A stretch of 64,000 bases of DNA from Carettochelys insculpta (GCF_033958435.1 NC_134146.1:30154501-30218500); one strand, 5' to 3'; counted from the first letter of the stretch, positions 35,874 through 48,150 are shown. Translations and numbers: made by a program. The notes: generated by a model not told the origin, from the letters alone.

Positions 35874-37706
35874 TCAGCTAACTCCCTCCCCTCCACCCAA
35901 CCCCAGCCAATACTATGGCTGGGGTTGCCAAAGTGCTGGTGCTGAGTACTGGCAAGTACTAGCACAAAAAAAGCACTGACTAGACACCTATTTCCCAGGG
36001 AGGGAGCAGAGACTTGAAAGGCATTGTCTCAGACAGTACACCCCAATTGGGGCTGGCCAGCTGAGAGAGAGCTCTGAGGGATAGATTGCTAACCCCGGCC
36101 TGGAGAGACAGAAATAGCTTGGCCCATAAAGCAAGGGGCTTAGGACTGCTTTCAGGAGGAGAATAGCAAGAGTTTGGAGAAAATGTGCTAAAGACGATAA
36201 CACCTTACAAAGGCAAGGTTTGTGTGTGTCAGTTTCCATTAACAATACATAAAGCCCTCTGGGGGAAAGGACAAAAGCTTGTTTTGGACAACTTTGTACT
36301 GGGTGAAAGGGAGATTGAGGCACAGTCCCAAGGCTGGCTTTTGGATGCTATGATATGATCTGCTTTCAAAGATTTTCACTCCACTTTTCAATATTCTGGC
36401 TGCTGATGCAATTAAAAAAAATGGAACAAATGGACAAAGCAAAGAGCAAGGCAAGCTGAAATAATCTCTAAAGCAAAAGAGTGCTGGTGTAATTTTTAGC
36501 CCCAGCAAGCCTGGGATACAAAGACATAACATTTTAGCTCACGGAAGTTAATTGCTTGCCTTTCTCCATTAGACATAAGTTGCGTATTGTGCAAAATTAG
36601 CAACACGTTAAAATGCCTCAAGTCTTAACTGCCTGAAGCTGCTACTTTTCACATAAAATCCCTCATGCAATATTTTGCCAGCTAATCCTAAATTTCAGGT
36701 TGTCTTCCTGTATCATGTTGCATCAACGGCCAGGTTCTTACTGTCCTGTGAATGAACTCCTTCCCCCACTGGCTCCTAACAAAACAGATTCCGGAGGCCT
36801 CCTGAGCCTTCAAGCCTACCTGTTAACATCCTCTCCTTCACACTTGCTCAACTAGCCAGCTGTTCTTTCTATGAAAATACAGCTGTAAAGTTTTATAAAT
36901 AGTAAATTAGAGCTCACTGTGCCATTCCAGCTGGCCAATATTGTGAGTGAGTAATACATCATTAGAGAGTCTTTCCTCCATTGATGTACTGCCCACCAGC
37001 AAAATGCTGGCAAGGGAAGCTAGAAAGAACATGGTTTTCAAAGCTCAGCAACAGCCCTTTCAATTTAGGGTTTAAACTCTTTTTCAGAAATAATTTTGCA
37101 AAAATAATCTCACTAGCCAAGGAAGTGTCAGTGACAGAACGCTAACAGACAGGTATCCTCCAGCCTGCTTTCCTAAGTATTTTCTTATTGGGGAAAAGCC
37201 GACTTTACCAGATGTCTGGAAGTGGTGAGACAGTTGCCTCCTATTTCTACAAGCAGAGGGTGGAGGGGGTATTTGTCCCAGTTCCTGTGAAAACACTGAT
37301 CTTGGGACAGAATTGCTCCACCCGAACAGACTTGTCTGTCCAATGAATGGTGATAATGAACGTGAGGGATAAGCATGAATGATCAGTATGTTTAATGGCT
37401 TGCCTTAATGCATATTTTTTCCTTTGGCGTGTGTGTAAATACAGATGCTTCTGGATGCATAGAGCAGGGGCAAGGGACTAGCAAAAGAACATTTAGGCAG
37501 CTAGGTAGACGGTACAATAAGTAACACTTCTGTTTATCTAAATTATCTAACATTACTTTAATATCCAAGTCAAAGTTTCAAAACTCACTTTCTTTATACA
37601 GAATGTAATAACATGACTTGAGACTCTCAGTTGTACCCATTGAAGTTAAGGGAAGGTCTACTGCAACTGAGTCAAATGGAAGAAGTGATTTGGCCCCACT
37701 TATGTA

Positions 37707-38654
37707 GGTTGAACTTCTCTAATCCGGAACACACTTGCCCAGCAAACTCTGTAATACAGCATGACTTTAGTAAACTGGATGACAGTTTATCATGGGTGTG
37801 GCCAAGTTTCCCATGGTCCCATATGTCAACTCACAAGGCCAAGGCCAGAGAGGATTTATGGGATTTGCTTCAACACAGAGCTGGTTAGGGATAATAGCAT
37901 TTTATTAAGCTTATCTACTCCAAGTTACTGCAAATAATTCACAAGGTACACAATAAGTGAAATAGAACAGGAGTATGTGTGTGCCTGTGTTTATATAAAT
38001 AAAATATGGACAAGAGGCTATTTAGTATGCTTACTTCCTTTTCTGCCATGGGGAGTTCCAGTCCCAAAGTGCTTCACATCAGGGTTGCGGCAGAAGTTGT
38101 TCCAGCTGGGGGAAAAGGTCCAGGGTGCTTCTGAGGCTAAGTGTCCCCAGTTGAAACTCAGCTGGGGGTGGGACATCACAGTGATTTTATCTTTAGCTGT
38201 TTACTGGGCGTGTACATACTGGCTTAACACCACTTGTAACATTCTTATGGGGCTGCAGGCAAGGTTGCCCTGGTTACTGGTCTCTCTGGTTCCCATGCCT
38301 AAACACAAGCATTAGGGGCTGTAATGGCTAACTAGTGTGTGTTTATGGAGTTTAGGGATAGGCACTTGCTTGCATTACAGGGATGGAACCTTCCTCTCTT
38401 GCTGTCTGAGGCCTTTAGGCCCACAGACAGGTCTACTGGCATGTTATATGACACTACAAAGTTTGTTAATAGCCAACAATCCTGGTTCTCTGTGCTGCTG
38501 TTTAGCTGTAATTGACCCCTAAATGTCCTCTAACAGCCCTGTAAGCAGTGACACTGTAGGTAAAGTGCTAAAAAATACTGACCTCCTGTTGTCCAGCAAA
38601 TTCTCTTGTCCAGCACCGGTTAGGTCCTAAGGGTGCCAGATGAGAGGTTCAAGC
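37707..38654. mobile_element. Tigger-like TA-flanked element, copy 3, long form
   Basis: Left end GGTTGAACTTCTCTAATCCG with TA before it (37705-37706); right end ...GAGAGGTTCAAGC with TA after it (38655-38656). The first ~120 and last ~200 bp align with copy 2, but about 630 bp between roughly 37825 and 38455 have no counterpart there. Either this copy is closer to a longer parent or it took an insertion. No transposase frame is visible. Confidence 0.7.
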
Positions 38655-41097
38655 TATATAATGTCTTCCCCTTTCATCCCAGCTCCTTCAAGGCAGGGTA
38701 GTTGTGCAATTTTTTCCCCTTTAAGTAGGTTTAGAAGCAAAGGAACATGCTTACATCTTGTTCTTCAGAACTGTACACTGAACAAAAAACTAATCAGTTA
38801 CACAGTGCTCTCCAAGGTGTTGGTAAAATCGGCTTTGTTTGCTTGGGCCAAATGCGCATGCTCTCTCTGTCTCTAGAGTCAGCAAAAGCAATGCTATATT
38901 AGATCTTTACAATGTCCTTAAGCATGTGCTACTTGCATGATTCCCTTATTTCATTCTGGAAAAACTGACCATCTGTTTCCAAAGTGTAGGCAGATTTGCT
39001 GAGAAATGCAATGAAGAATTCATTAATTTTGTGCAAAAATGTTCTGCCCATCTATTGTGAAGAGTACAAAACCAGTCCTTTATTGGCACACACTCATTAC
39101 GAGTACCTTTTAAAAGTGAAGGGAAGGTGATTCCTGACATCAGAGACTCTTGATGATAATAAAGCTTTTAATTCCAACCTCTGTTCTTATTCTGGTCAGC
39201 TCTTTTTCTACAGCATGTTCAAGCATCCTCATTTTGACAAGAAAATCTACCATTATGTACATTCTTAAGAAAACTTGATAAAGTTGTGACCATAGCAGTT
39301 GTCATTGTTCTATTACTTGCCTTAAAACTACATTACATTGTGCATGAGTGGCAAGGTGTTGGATTATTATTAAATTGTGTCATTTTTGTGTAAAGCTTAA
39401 TTTACTAGATAAATGCAGAAACTTTTACTGCAACTCTGTTTTGCTATTTTTGATTAATTGTACACCATGGAGAAATGTAGTGAACACTGTGGTACAAACA
39501 GAAATACATATCAATGGCCCTGGCTTTCACCATACAAGACCCAATCATGTGAATTACAACGTACAGGTAGAATCCAAATCAAGTCAGCAGGCTGTACAGG
39601 GACTGCACCTCATAGCTGCACCCCACCCTCCCCCCACCATCCCACACATTGTGAATTACAGAATCAGGGCCTAATTTAGTCTAAATTATCATGAAAAACA
39701 CATTAGAATTCAGAGAAACAGCTGCTGAGGATATTCTGGACATAAATTAGACAGAAAGCAATTGGCTAAATGTGAAGTTTTTGCAACCGGATTTTAAAAT
39801 AAATGTAAACAAAACAGTAGAGTGAAGTACCTGCTGATTAGTATGTTACTAGATGAGACAAGGATTAAAAATCAGCCTTTAACATATAGCAGTTTCCAAA
39901 AAGGAAATTAGCATTGATGATGTATGTGATAAGCCATTGAATGCAACTAGAGGAAAGAATTTAAAACTGACACTTCTGTGTACATATAAATAGTCTTACA
40001 AAGTCTGTTCACTGAATGGCAATTATATTGTGGAAAATCGTATGGTGTCAGCTTTGGTGCAGTTTTTTTTTCAGAACTATTGCATGGGTATGTAAAGTTC
40101 TTCCTTACTCTGAATCTCTAACTGAATGATTTCTTTCTTGCAGTGCTGCTACCTAACTAAATATAATCATACAAGCAATAAATCACTGCAGTGTCAAATT
40201 ACGAGTGGTTTTGGAATTGGTTCCAAAATTTAAATCTGCTACTACGTATATTTTAATTTTGAATGTTGTTTTAATTTTTCCATCTGAGATTATTCTAGAA
40301 TTAAGGGTCATCCAGCATCAGAAGGCCTAAACTATTTTTTAAATGTAGATGAATGTGTTTATCATCTGCTAAATTTTTTTAAGAATCCTTAATTCAGTCT
40401 ATGAAAGTGCAAGTGCTATTTTAGGTATCCAGTTTCTGCATGCACAGAGATTTTTCCCTAACATAAAATAGAGAAGCTTGGAAAAATGTAAGCTGGAAAG
40501 AGTTCGAACCTAGGAACTGGAAGATAAGGAAGAAAAAGATCTAAGAAACCACCATATAATATAGAAAGTAATAATATATACATAAGACGTAAATGATGCC
40601 TTCCTATTTTAAAATAAGATGGGTGACACACTCAGAATTATACCAGTTATCTGACAAGGGAATGTGACTTCAAAGTCTATGAAAAGTAATTGAAGATTCC
40701 TACACTTTTCCCCAAAAGGGTCCAATCCTACAAGCTGTCCAGGCACAGAAACCTCATTGACTTTAACAGGATCTGCTGGGGATTGGCATGATCAAATTCC
40801 AATTTCTTAAATCATTTCAAGGAGGGGAACAGACGATTGGCTACAAACCATAAACCCTCTGGGATGAATTGAAATGGGTCAGTCAAAATTGTACCACCTC
40901 AGTTATGAAAGGGGACACTGAGATAATCATGCACAGCATCTCAAAGGGGAAAGTATCAAGGGAGAATGGGTTCAGCGAAGACAGTTTTTGTGCCTTTCAA
41001 GAGAAATGCCAGATATACAATAGAGTAATTTGGTGACGAGGCTACAGATAAGACAGCTATCTCCCACAATATGTTCTGCTATTGTCATCGGTTAGGG
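38655..41097. other. AT-rich non-coding stretch
   Basis: At 40716-40800 the text 'gggtccaatcctacaag ... cattgactttaacagg' is another copy of the short dispersed motif noted at 32819. No exon; the acceptor-like CTTTCTTGCAG at 40142 leads into only 24 open codons. Confidence 0.4.
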
Positions 41098-41518
41098 CAG
41101 TGATGGGCAACCTAGACTAATGAATGGGACACGAGTGGCCCTTCAACATATCAATAAGCCACAAGATTGTCATAACTAACACAATCTCAGAGTAGAGTAG
41201 TTTTGCTAACTGTGCTTGCATACCTAGATTTTGCAGGGTGTGCTGATTGAACTATAGCAGTGCTTTGATTGGCTGCAGAGGGAGCACATGGCCCTTGAAG
41301 TCAATGTTGTGTAAAATAAGCACATACCTCACGTCACATGCCCTTGTGTTACAGGCATGCCACTTTAGTAATACTGGCAGAAAAAAAATATCTGGATGGA
41401 AGCCAGAAGAGTCCGGCAAATCTGCACATGGGCAATGGTAAACAAAATGTCTCATGGGTCACACATTGAACCTTGATGGGCTGCATGTGACCTGTGGGAC
41501 ACAGATTGACCATCACTG
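41098..41518. mobile_element. hAT MITE with perfect 8-bp duplication
   Basis: Left end CAGTGATGGGCAACCT, right end complement CAGTGATGGTCAATCTG. GGTTAGGG lies immediately outside both ends (41090-41097 and 41519-41526), identical in all eight bases. The 421-bp body has no coding capacity. The intact duplication suggests a comparatively recent insertion. Confidence 0.92.
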
Positions 41519-43098
41519 GGTTAGGGTCTGAATATACAGTTCTGTCTCAGGTTCTTATCTTCATTGCTGTCCATGAGAAGTTTGTGCACACATTATCTGC
41601 AGAACTGGAACCTCAAGTAAAGAAAGGCAGCAATGGACTTGAGCCTTTCAGAGCAATTTCTTTAATAAAATTACTGTGCCAAAAATGTGTTGCAAGTAAA
41701 GGTGAGGATTGCCCTTTCTTACAGAAAATCAAAGAGTGAAGTCACTGCGTGTACACAGATCCTTCAAACTGAATTCTCAATTAGTATAAATGTGATTAAT
41801 ATGTAAGGAGAAGACCTCTCCAGATTGGTTAATGCTTGAGCCCAATGTGTGGGTTGTGTAGCCCATATAGGCTAGCAGGGTCACAGAATGCGTATGTTAA
41901 TCTTCAGTTTGCTGTTATGATGGTAGGGAAGGATTTTTTTAGGTTCCTTTTCTATTGTGGTACACTCTATCTGCCAACAGTCGAGAATTTTTAGAGGCTT
42001 CGCAGAAGATTTTGCACCATTTTTCTGCCTATGTACTTTATCAGATATAGTTTATCAGTTAGCCGTGGTTTGTGGGGACTGGATTAGTGAGCCAAGTCAC
42101 TGGTGGTAGATGACATCAGCTGGATATATCATTCTACCTGCTTATGTCACATTGGTTGTATATTTGGGTAGCTTGCCTACTACTCAGGCAACAAAGAGAA
42201 CTAAAAGAATTCTAAAGTTTTCTTGCATGAACCAGTTTTGTATTTCATATCCCCTGATGAGAGAGAGGGAAATCCATGGTCTTTGCCTGTATGAGATGCT
42301 TCTCAAACCAGGGAAACAGAATGTTTGTGGCTCCAGTATAAAATATGGTGAAAATCACGTCCTGGAACTTGCCATCCAAGTGTATGTTTCATAGTGGTGC
42401 ATGAGAGTCCCCAAGTTAAATGGATTGGTCATTTAATGATGTTTCATAGTCTAAGCTTCATTTATTAAGATTGTTACCTTATTTTATTCTGTATGTATGT
42501 GTATAATTAGTGCTTTAGAGAGAATATCCCAATAGAGCTATTTCTAGTTGGACAGCATGCCTGTGGGTGAGCAGGTATTCCTGAAATTAGCCCAGTTGCC
42601 TTTGTTTTTGTCATACAGTAGTTGAAACCTTGCTACACCTCTGCTTCATTTGATAAAAGCTGCCTGTGTGCGGGCATCACCTCTTTTAAAGGCCTTTTAC
42701 AATAGAAATCTGCAGCCTTTGCCTCCTGCTGTTCTGTCAAACTGAGAGCTTGCTTTATGTAAAAATGTCTACTACCTCGACTTCAAAGTTGAAACAGAGA
42801 GAGAGCCCAGTTCAGTAAATGTAAGTAGGATGAGAAAAGAATGTACCAGCCAGGATTCAAAAGAGAAGTGAAGTTCTCTTTGGGTTTTATTGGGGTAATT
42901 CCCTCAAATGCCTTTCAAAGTAATTGTCTTTCATACCTGCTTTTAGGACTGTATTTGCTTTTCGTTCCTCAGGCACTCTGTGCTTGCTAAGCCCTGGAGT
43001 ATGCACAGTATTGTAGTGGTACAACTGCGTTGGTTATGGGGGGTAATTTTTTACCAGAACAGTAACACACTTGTTTTGGCTTTTTACGATAACAGTTA
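41519..43098. other. Non-coding stretch
   Basis: Short frames only (up to 94 codons at 42110-42394, no signature). Confidence 0.4.
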
Positions 43099-43519
43099 GG
43101 GTATGTCTATACTAGAGAGTGTTGTTCAACAAAATTGGCATTTTCTCGACAAAACCCGCAGAATGTCCAAATTCCTGAGGCATTCTGTCAACAGTAAATC
43201 GACAGAACACGGCACTTTTGTCAACAGCATTCTGCTACTCCCCCATGAGGCAGAATGCCTCTGTCAACAGAAAGCCAGTCTGGGGGTCTCTGGCAACAGA
43301 CAGGGCTTCTGAGACACAAGATAGACCTGTCTGCTGTGCTTCAAGTTGACTATTTTTCCTAGAGAGCAGCCGGGCAGTCCAGCCGCTCTCTGTCGACAAC
43401 GTAGATCACTCTTTTGATCCACTTTGCAACCTGGCTGCAATCTGTCAATAGAAGTTTTGTCAGAAGGTATCTTCTGACAGTAACTTCTGTCAACAGATCA
43501 CTTTAGTGTAGACATAGCC
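43099..43519. mobile_element. Harbinger-type MITE with perfect TTA duplication
   Basis: Left end GGGTATGTCTATACTAGAG; the complement of the right end is GGCTATGTCTACACTAAAG. TTA lies on both sides (43096-43098, 43520-43522), the classic PIF/Harbinger TWA duplication. The body contains many CTGTCGACAG / TCTGTCAACAGA-type words that are themselves palindromic. 421 bp, non-coding. Confidence 0.9.
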
Positions 43520-44087
43520 TTATGGTTGTACAACCCCTAAGGTGGACATAGTGTTACCACTATAAAAGTGCCTCGTAACTGTATATTTTATATCTCTTCC
43601 CATATCAAAAAAGATATACTAGAGTACAGCCTCTGTGTACAAACGGCCAATGTATCCATACCAGTGAAAGTCTTTGAATATAGATACTCAGGTGAAATGG
43701 AATAAACTACAGCAAAAGCAGTTTTGCCAGCATATGCTGCATCCCTACTAAGAGTATTTTGCAGGTACAGTGTCCCACTACAGTATTGTTATAACAGGGC
43801 AATGTACCCCTTTAACTACACTGCATTATACCTGACCTTATCCCAGGTCCAAGCAAGGAGGGAACACTTCTACACATATATCTGCTCAGTCCCCAACTGA
43901 TGCTGCAGAGCAAATCCCTACAATGCATGCCCTGTGAACCCTGGGTCTAGATGAGAGAGAATGGAAATTAAGTTGTCCGGGAGGAAAAATTGGCAGACCT
44001 CCCATTGACTCATGATTATTATTCAAACAGATAAAATATAAGGGAGCTATATAATATTTACCATGGTGCTCCCCTAGTGGAGACCCA
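43520..44087. other. Non-coding stretch
   Basis: No gene or repeat recognised. Confidence 0.4.
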
Positions 44088-44457
44088 GTGTATGTCTACA
44101 CAGCAGCGTTATTTCAAAATAAGCTATTCCAGAAGAAATTTTCTGGAATAGTTCATTTCAAAATAACACTTCTACACATAAAATGTGTTTTGACTTAGCA
44201 CTCAGATATCTCAAAATAGATCATCTACACACATAGAGCTTATTTCAAAATAGTCGTTGGACACTCTATGGCTTATTTCAAAATAGGCTGTATTCCATCT
44301 TAACCGCACCTATTTTGAAATAGGCGCTACTCCTCATACAATGAGCTTTACTTATTTTAAATATTTCCAAGTAGCAGTTGCATCATGTAGATGCTTGCAA
44401 AGTTATTTTGAAATAACAACCATTATTTAGAAATAACTTTGCTGTGTTGGCATACCT
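44088..44457. mobile_element. Foldback Harbinger-type MITE (TTTCAAAATA family)
   Basis: Left GTGTATGTCTACACAGCAGC and the complement of the right, AGGTATGCCAACACAGCAAA, are inverted. The body is a run of 'atttcaaaataagc' words in both orientations. A typical A/T-rich turtle Harbinger MITE, clearly distinct from the CG-rich family at 50119 and 58828. Flanking triplets do not match. Confidence 0.7.
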
Positions 44458-45024
44458 TTTGGGACCAGCAATTACACTGAGACTTGGAGCTTCTGCACAG
44501 ATGGAGGTGATACATAGATTAGGAAACAGTAGTGGAAGATCTTACTGAAAAGGGAGCCTGGCAGAGATGTTCTTCCACCCAGGTGCCTCCCATAGTTTTC
44601 AAAGTGCAGGGAATGGTCTATGCCATTAATTTCATGAAGAAAATTCACATGCAAAGATTTTCAGGGTTACAATTATTCTCTCCATGTGAAATTCACTGGA
44701 GTACAGAAACCTGTACTAGACCCTGTCTGCTACATAAATTTCGATTTCTTTTTATTTGCCTTCTTGGTTTTGAGCTGTTAGGTTTCACATCTTCAAGGCT
44801 TTTCTATGCAACCAGGAGAGTTAAATGAAAGCTAAGATGCTCCAGTGATTCCAGGAGCTGAGGCTTTAAGAAAAACACCAAACATCACAAGACTCGTGCT
44901 AAAATTGTTAGAGTTCACACCACTGCTTTTGGGGAAAATGAATAATTTTCATTGACGTAATCACTGTATAACTGGAAGTCCCCCCACCTACCAAAAACTC
45001 TCTTCTGCCAACTATGTAGTCTTA
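44458..45024. other. Non-coding stretch
   Basis: No gene supported; a + strand frame of 98 codons (44532-44828) has no signature. Confidence 0.4.
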
Positions 45025-45430
45025 GGCTACATCTACACTACAAAATAAAGTCAAATTTATTAACGTCGGCTTTGTAAGACTAGATTATATAGAGTTGAAA
45101 TTGTGTCCACCCCTGCTCACAAAGTCAACTTAGTGTGTCCCCTCTAAATTGCCTACGTTTGACTGTTGCAGCAGTGCCTTGTAGATACCTGTGCCAGAGT
45201 TCCTTCAGCCCAGTTGTATTTTGGGTTTTTTTGCAAGTGTCTTATAAGAAAGAAATGCTCTGCAAATTATTGTGGGTGTGTGATGTCATCTTCCCAGAAT
45301 GCATTGCCTTCATTTCCCCCGCCATTTAAAACAGCCTTTTTTCAGAAGTCTCTTCCCCCGAATGAGACATTTTTGTGTCCACATTACAAAAAGAGGCAAT
45401 TTTTACAGAAGAGTTTAAATTGACATTAAA
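45025..45430. mobile_element. Left part of a Harbinger-type element
   Basis: TTA (45022-45024) is followed by GGCTACATCTACACTACAAA and an A/T-rich block, then 'tttgactgttgcagcagtgccttgt', which resembles 'catcgactgttgcagtagtgcattgt' in the element at 23632-25446. So the two are relatives. Its own right end is not found with certainty. Confidence 0.6.
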
Positions 45431-45436
45431 TACAAG

Positions 45437-46130
45437 CGAAAAGACAGAGAGAGAGACTGAGGGAGCCAGGTTTGAAGGAGAGAAAAAGAGAGAAAATAAA
45501 AACGAGTGAGCTGTCACCACACAGAAGTACAGAACGGTTATTTTTCAGAAGTCCCTTCCCCCAGTGAAAATATACCAAACAGGAATGGTTCAGTAGCTGA
45601 AGCCTCTGATACCCAAGTGGGACAAAGTGGGCCTATGCAACAAGGGAAAGACTTCATATTATTGACAAGGAAAGAAGCCACAGTGACATTAGAAGGAAAA
45701 GTTTGGAATCCCAAAGGGCATTAGTGTTTAGTGGTTAGCATGACTAAGACGACTATAGAAGAGAAGGAAAGACTCAGAGGGCGTTGGTGTCTTGTGGTAG
45801 TGTATCTGACTGAAAGAGCCAGGTTTGAAGGAGAGAAATTTGTGGGTCATCACCACACAGAAGTGAAGAACGCTCTAAGGAAGGACTTCATATTATTTAC
45901 AAGGAAAGAAGACACAATGACATGAAAAGGAAAGACTCAATATGGAACCCCAGAGGGCACTGGCGTCGTTTAGTAGTTAGTGTGCTGGAAGGAGCCATTA
46001 CACTGATGTCTCCAACATGAGACAAGGAGACCATTAGAAGCAGTAGCTCCAAGACTCATTCTGAATCCCCAAGACTAAATAGAAAAGAGGGAAAGAATCC
46101 CAGAGGGTGTTGGTGTCTAGTGGCTCCTGC
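45437..46130 (+). repeat. Cluster of degenerate tRNA-like repeats
   Basis: A block recurs about four times: 'gagggcgttggtgtcttgtggtagtgt...gagccaggtttgaagg'. Instances: AGCCAGGTTTGAAGG at about 45460 and 45819; GTTTAGTGGTTAGCATGAC at 45727; GTCTTGTGGTAGTGTATCTG at 45788; GTTTAGTAGTTAGTGTGCTG at 45967; GTGTCTAGTGGCTCC at 46111. The order TAGTGGTTAGYRTG then CAGGTTTGAA mimics the A and B boxes of a tRNA. Each unit is separated by 'gacaaggaaagaagccacagtgacat'-like text. Confidence 0.5.
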
Positions 46131-46539
46131 AAGCAGCTGTTCCCTCATCAGAAGTAGTAGTGGCTCGAGAAGAGGAGGAAAAGTTAAGGAAGCATTAGAA
46201 GATAAAAAAGTTGAAGAAAGAATTAAGTGATTTCCTCACCTCTTCTGGTAAAGACAACCTTGTTCAACTGCCTGTGTGCGAGAGGGAAGGGAAAAAAAGA
46301 GCCCACAAGCTCCATTCCTTCATAGAAAATCCTCCCCTGAGCAACATGCTTTGGGAAGGGAGAGTACTCCGTATGTTCTCCAGTCACATTTTGCTGCCAT
46401 CCCAATGATTCCTGAGCCAGGCTGTATGGCACCTGTTGGGTGCTCCCAGAACTGCCCATAGAAGGTGAAAGGTGAAAAATCATGGCTAGATGCAACCATT
46501 CCTGAGGTGTGCTAGCCATGCTGGCGAGAAAGAAAATGA

Positions 46540-47590
46540 ATTCAAATTGCCAGGCTTCCTACTACCTGCTTCCTGCACACCTGGAGAGCAGTGAAGGTGA
46601 AAGCGATCAGAACAGACACATTTGGGGCATTGAGGCCAGTAAAACTGATATAAAGTAACACAGAGAAGGAGGTGTTGACTCCTGGTCCTGCTCCCAGGGG
46701 ATGGTCAGGCCCCAAGTGTCCTGGCTGGTCCTCCTGCTCTGGCTTGGGCTCCGGCTCCAGCCCCATGGTGTCTAGTACCATGTCAGCAGGGGGCTTCCTC
46801 CTTTGACCCAAGGAGACAGTCCAGCTCCTCATGGTAGGGGCAGCTGGTGGGTGGTGTTCCCAAGCAACTGGACGGATCTCTGGCCCTCACATATGTCTGG
46901 CTCATTTCTTTTACTTTCACCCTCACCTGCTCCGGGGTGCAGGGGTGTGCCCCCATTCAGTGAGACCAGTGAACAGGTGGCCAAATGGCATTCCAGTGCT
47001 GGCTGGTTGTTTGCAGCAGCAGAGGAGGTCCCAACAGCTCTGACCAGGTGGGGCACCTCTCTTTTGTGCATTGGCTGGACTCCTGCGAGCCCTCTTCTGG
47101 CTCGGTGGAGGGCCCCTGGTGGCTGCAGGGCTCCTGGCTGCTGGCCGTGGGGCATCTGGGTGCTTTGCATGGCTGTAGTACAGGCAAGCAGGTGTACAGC
47201 CATGGGCTCATGCCTCTGTTGCTCCTAGCGCACTCTCAGCTTCCTGCCACAAAGTTTCTGGGTCCCCGTGACTTTAAACATGACTGGATGCAGGAAGCAT
47301 AGAGCTCCACTCGTGCCAGCCAGGGCATCTCCGTGCACCAGTTGGCCTGCACCATGGAGGACTGCTCTTTCAAAAGAGTGGCCTAGGGAGCATCTATTCA
47401 CATGTTCTTTCGAAAGAAGGTGCTCTTCCTGAAACGGGAATGGAAGAGTGCTTTTGAAAGGAGCACCATACTCTTTCGGAATTACTTTAGAAAGAATAAA
47501 TTTTGTGTGTAGGCGCTCCGCAGACTGTTTCAAAAGATCCCCTTCTTTCAAAAAATATTTTGAAAGGACCTGCTAGTGTAGACGTGGCCC
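46540..47590 (-). pseudogene. Decayed 5' part of a Harbinger Myb-like gene, with element end
   Basis: Read on the - strand from 47589 this starts with a Harbinger-type end, GGCCACGTCTACACTAGCAG, and TTTCGAAAGA-type subterminal words. It then follows the plan of the intact + strand gene at 59263. GGCAGGAAGCTGAGAG corresponds to TGCAAGAAGCTGAGAG; a start-region block has CAGCAGCCAGGAG; and CCTGGTCAGAGCTGTTGGGACC corresponds to the region coding the first half of the Myb/SANT-like domain. An acidic E/P-rich linker coding block follows (frame 46542-46832, EPEPKPEQEDQPGH). Frames are broken, and the family differs from the 58.8 kb element. The homology is my reading by eye and needs an alignment. 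Confidence 0.5.
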
Positions 47591-47592
47591 CT

Positions 47593-48150
47593 TAGAAAAG
47601 CTTGTGAATTCAATGCGGTTCACCCTTTAGGGTCACCTTGAAAAGAAGTCCTTGAAAGCTGCCAAATGTATGTATTTGTATTTGTATGGGAGTTTTGGTG
47701 GTTTTGTCTGATAGTAGGCACAGTCAGGGGATGAGAAAAGCATAGTAAGCCTAGAACAAAAACAACAATTAAGTTCTTACTGGAGAAATTTCCAAGAATA
47801 TTTTTAATTCTCATGAGACTTATAAGCAATGAAAGATTGGGATTTTAGCTGGATAGCTTGCAAGTTTTCCAAGTCTCTCAGTTCTATTATAAACTTGCCA
47901 AAGAGAAAGCTTTGTGAGTAAAATTTACTGGAGGGACATTTGCCTCTGAGTTTACATTGTCTTTGGAAAATAATCTCCATTCAATACATTTGTTGTAATT
48001 TTTCAGATGTTTCTCTTTATTAAAAGGGGGAAAACTTACATTTAGGAAAACACTTTCTAACTTAGTTCGTCTGTGAAGATTTAGTGCCCAGTGTCAACTG
48101 TAATTTTCATTTACCTGATAGGAGTTGTTACGGCATCAAAGCTTTGCCTT
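47593..48150. other. Non-coding stretch
   Basis: No gene or repeat recognised. Confidence 0.4.

Larger units (their letters stand above)
34296..37706. other. Non-coding stretch with simple repeats
   Basis: Contains the (TC)n tract, a MIR-like fragment and a T/A snap-back listed separately. Two short lines near 35050-35110 repeat 'acaatgaacaattta' in tandem. Otherwise unremarkable, no exon supported. Confidence 0.4.

Noticed and set aside
46803..47302. Frames of 105-141 codons on + and 84-124 on -
   Set aside because: They arise in the decayed Myb-like remnant; no single frame carries the whole domain.
45025..47590. A single 2.6 kb Harbinger element with TTA duplication
   Set aside because: The left end is followed directly by TTA-compatible flank, but the right end GTAGACGTGGCC is separated from TTA by two bases, and the interiors of the two halves match different families. 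A composite is more likely.
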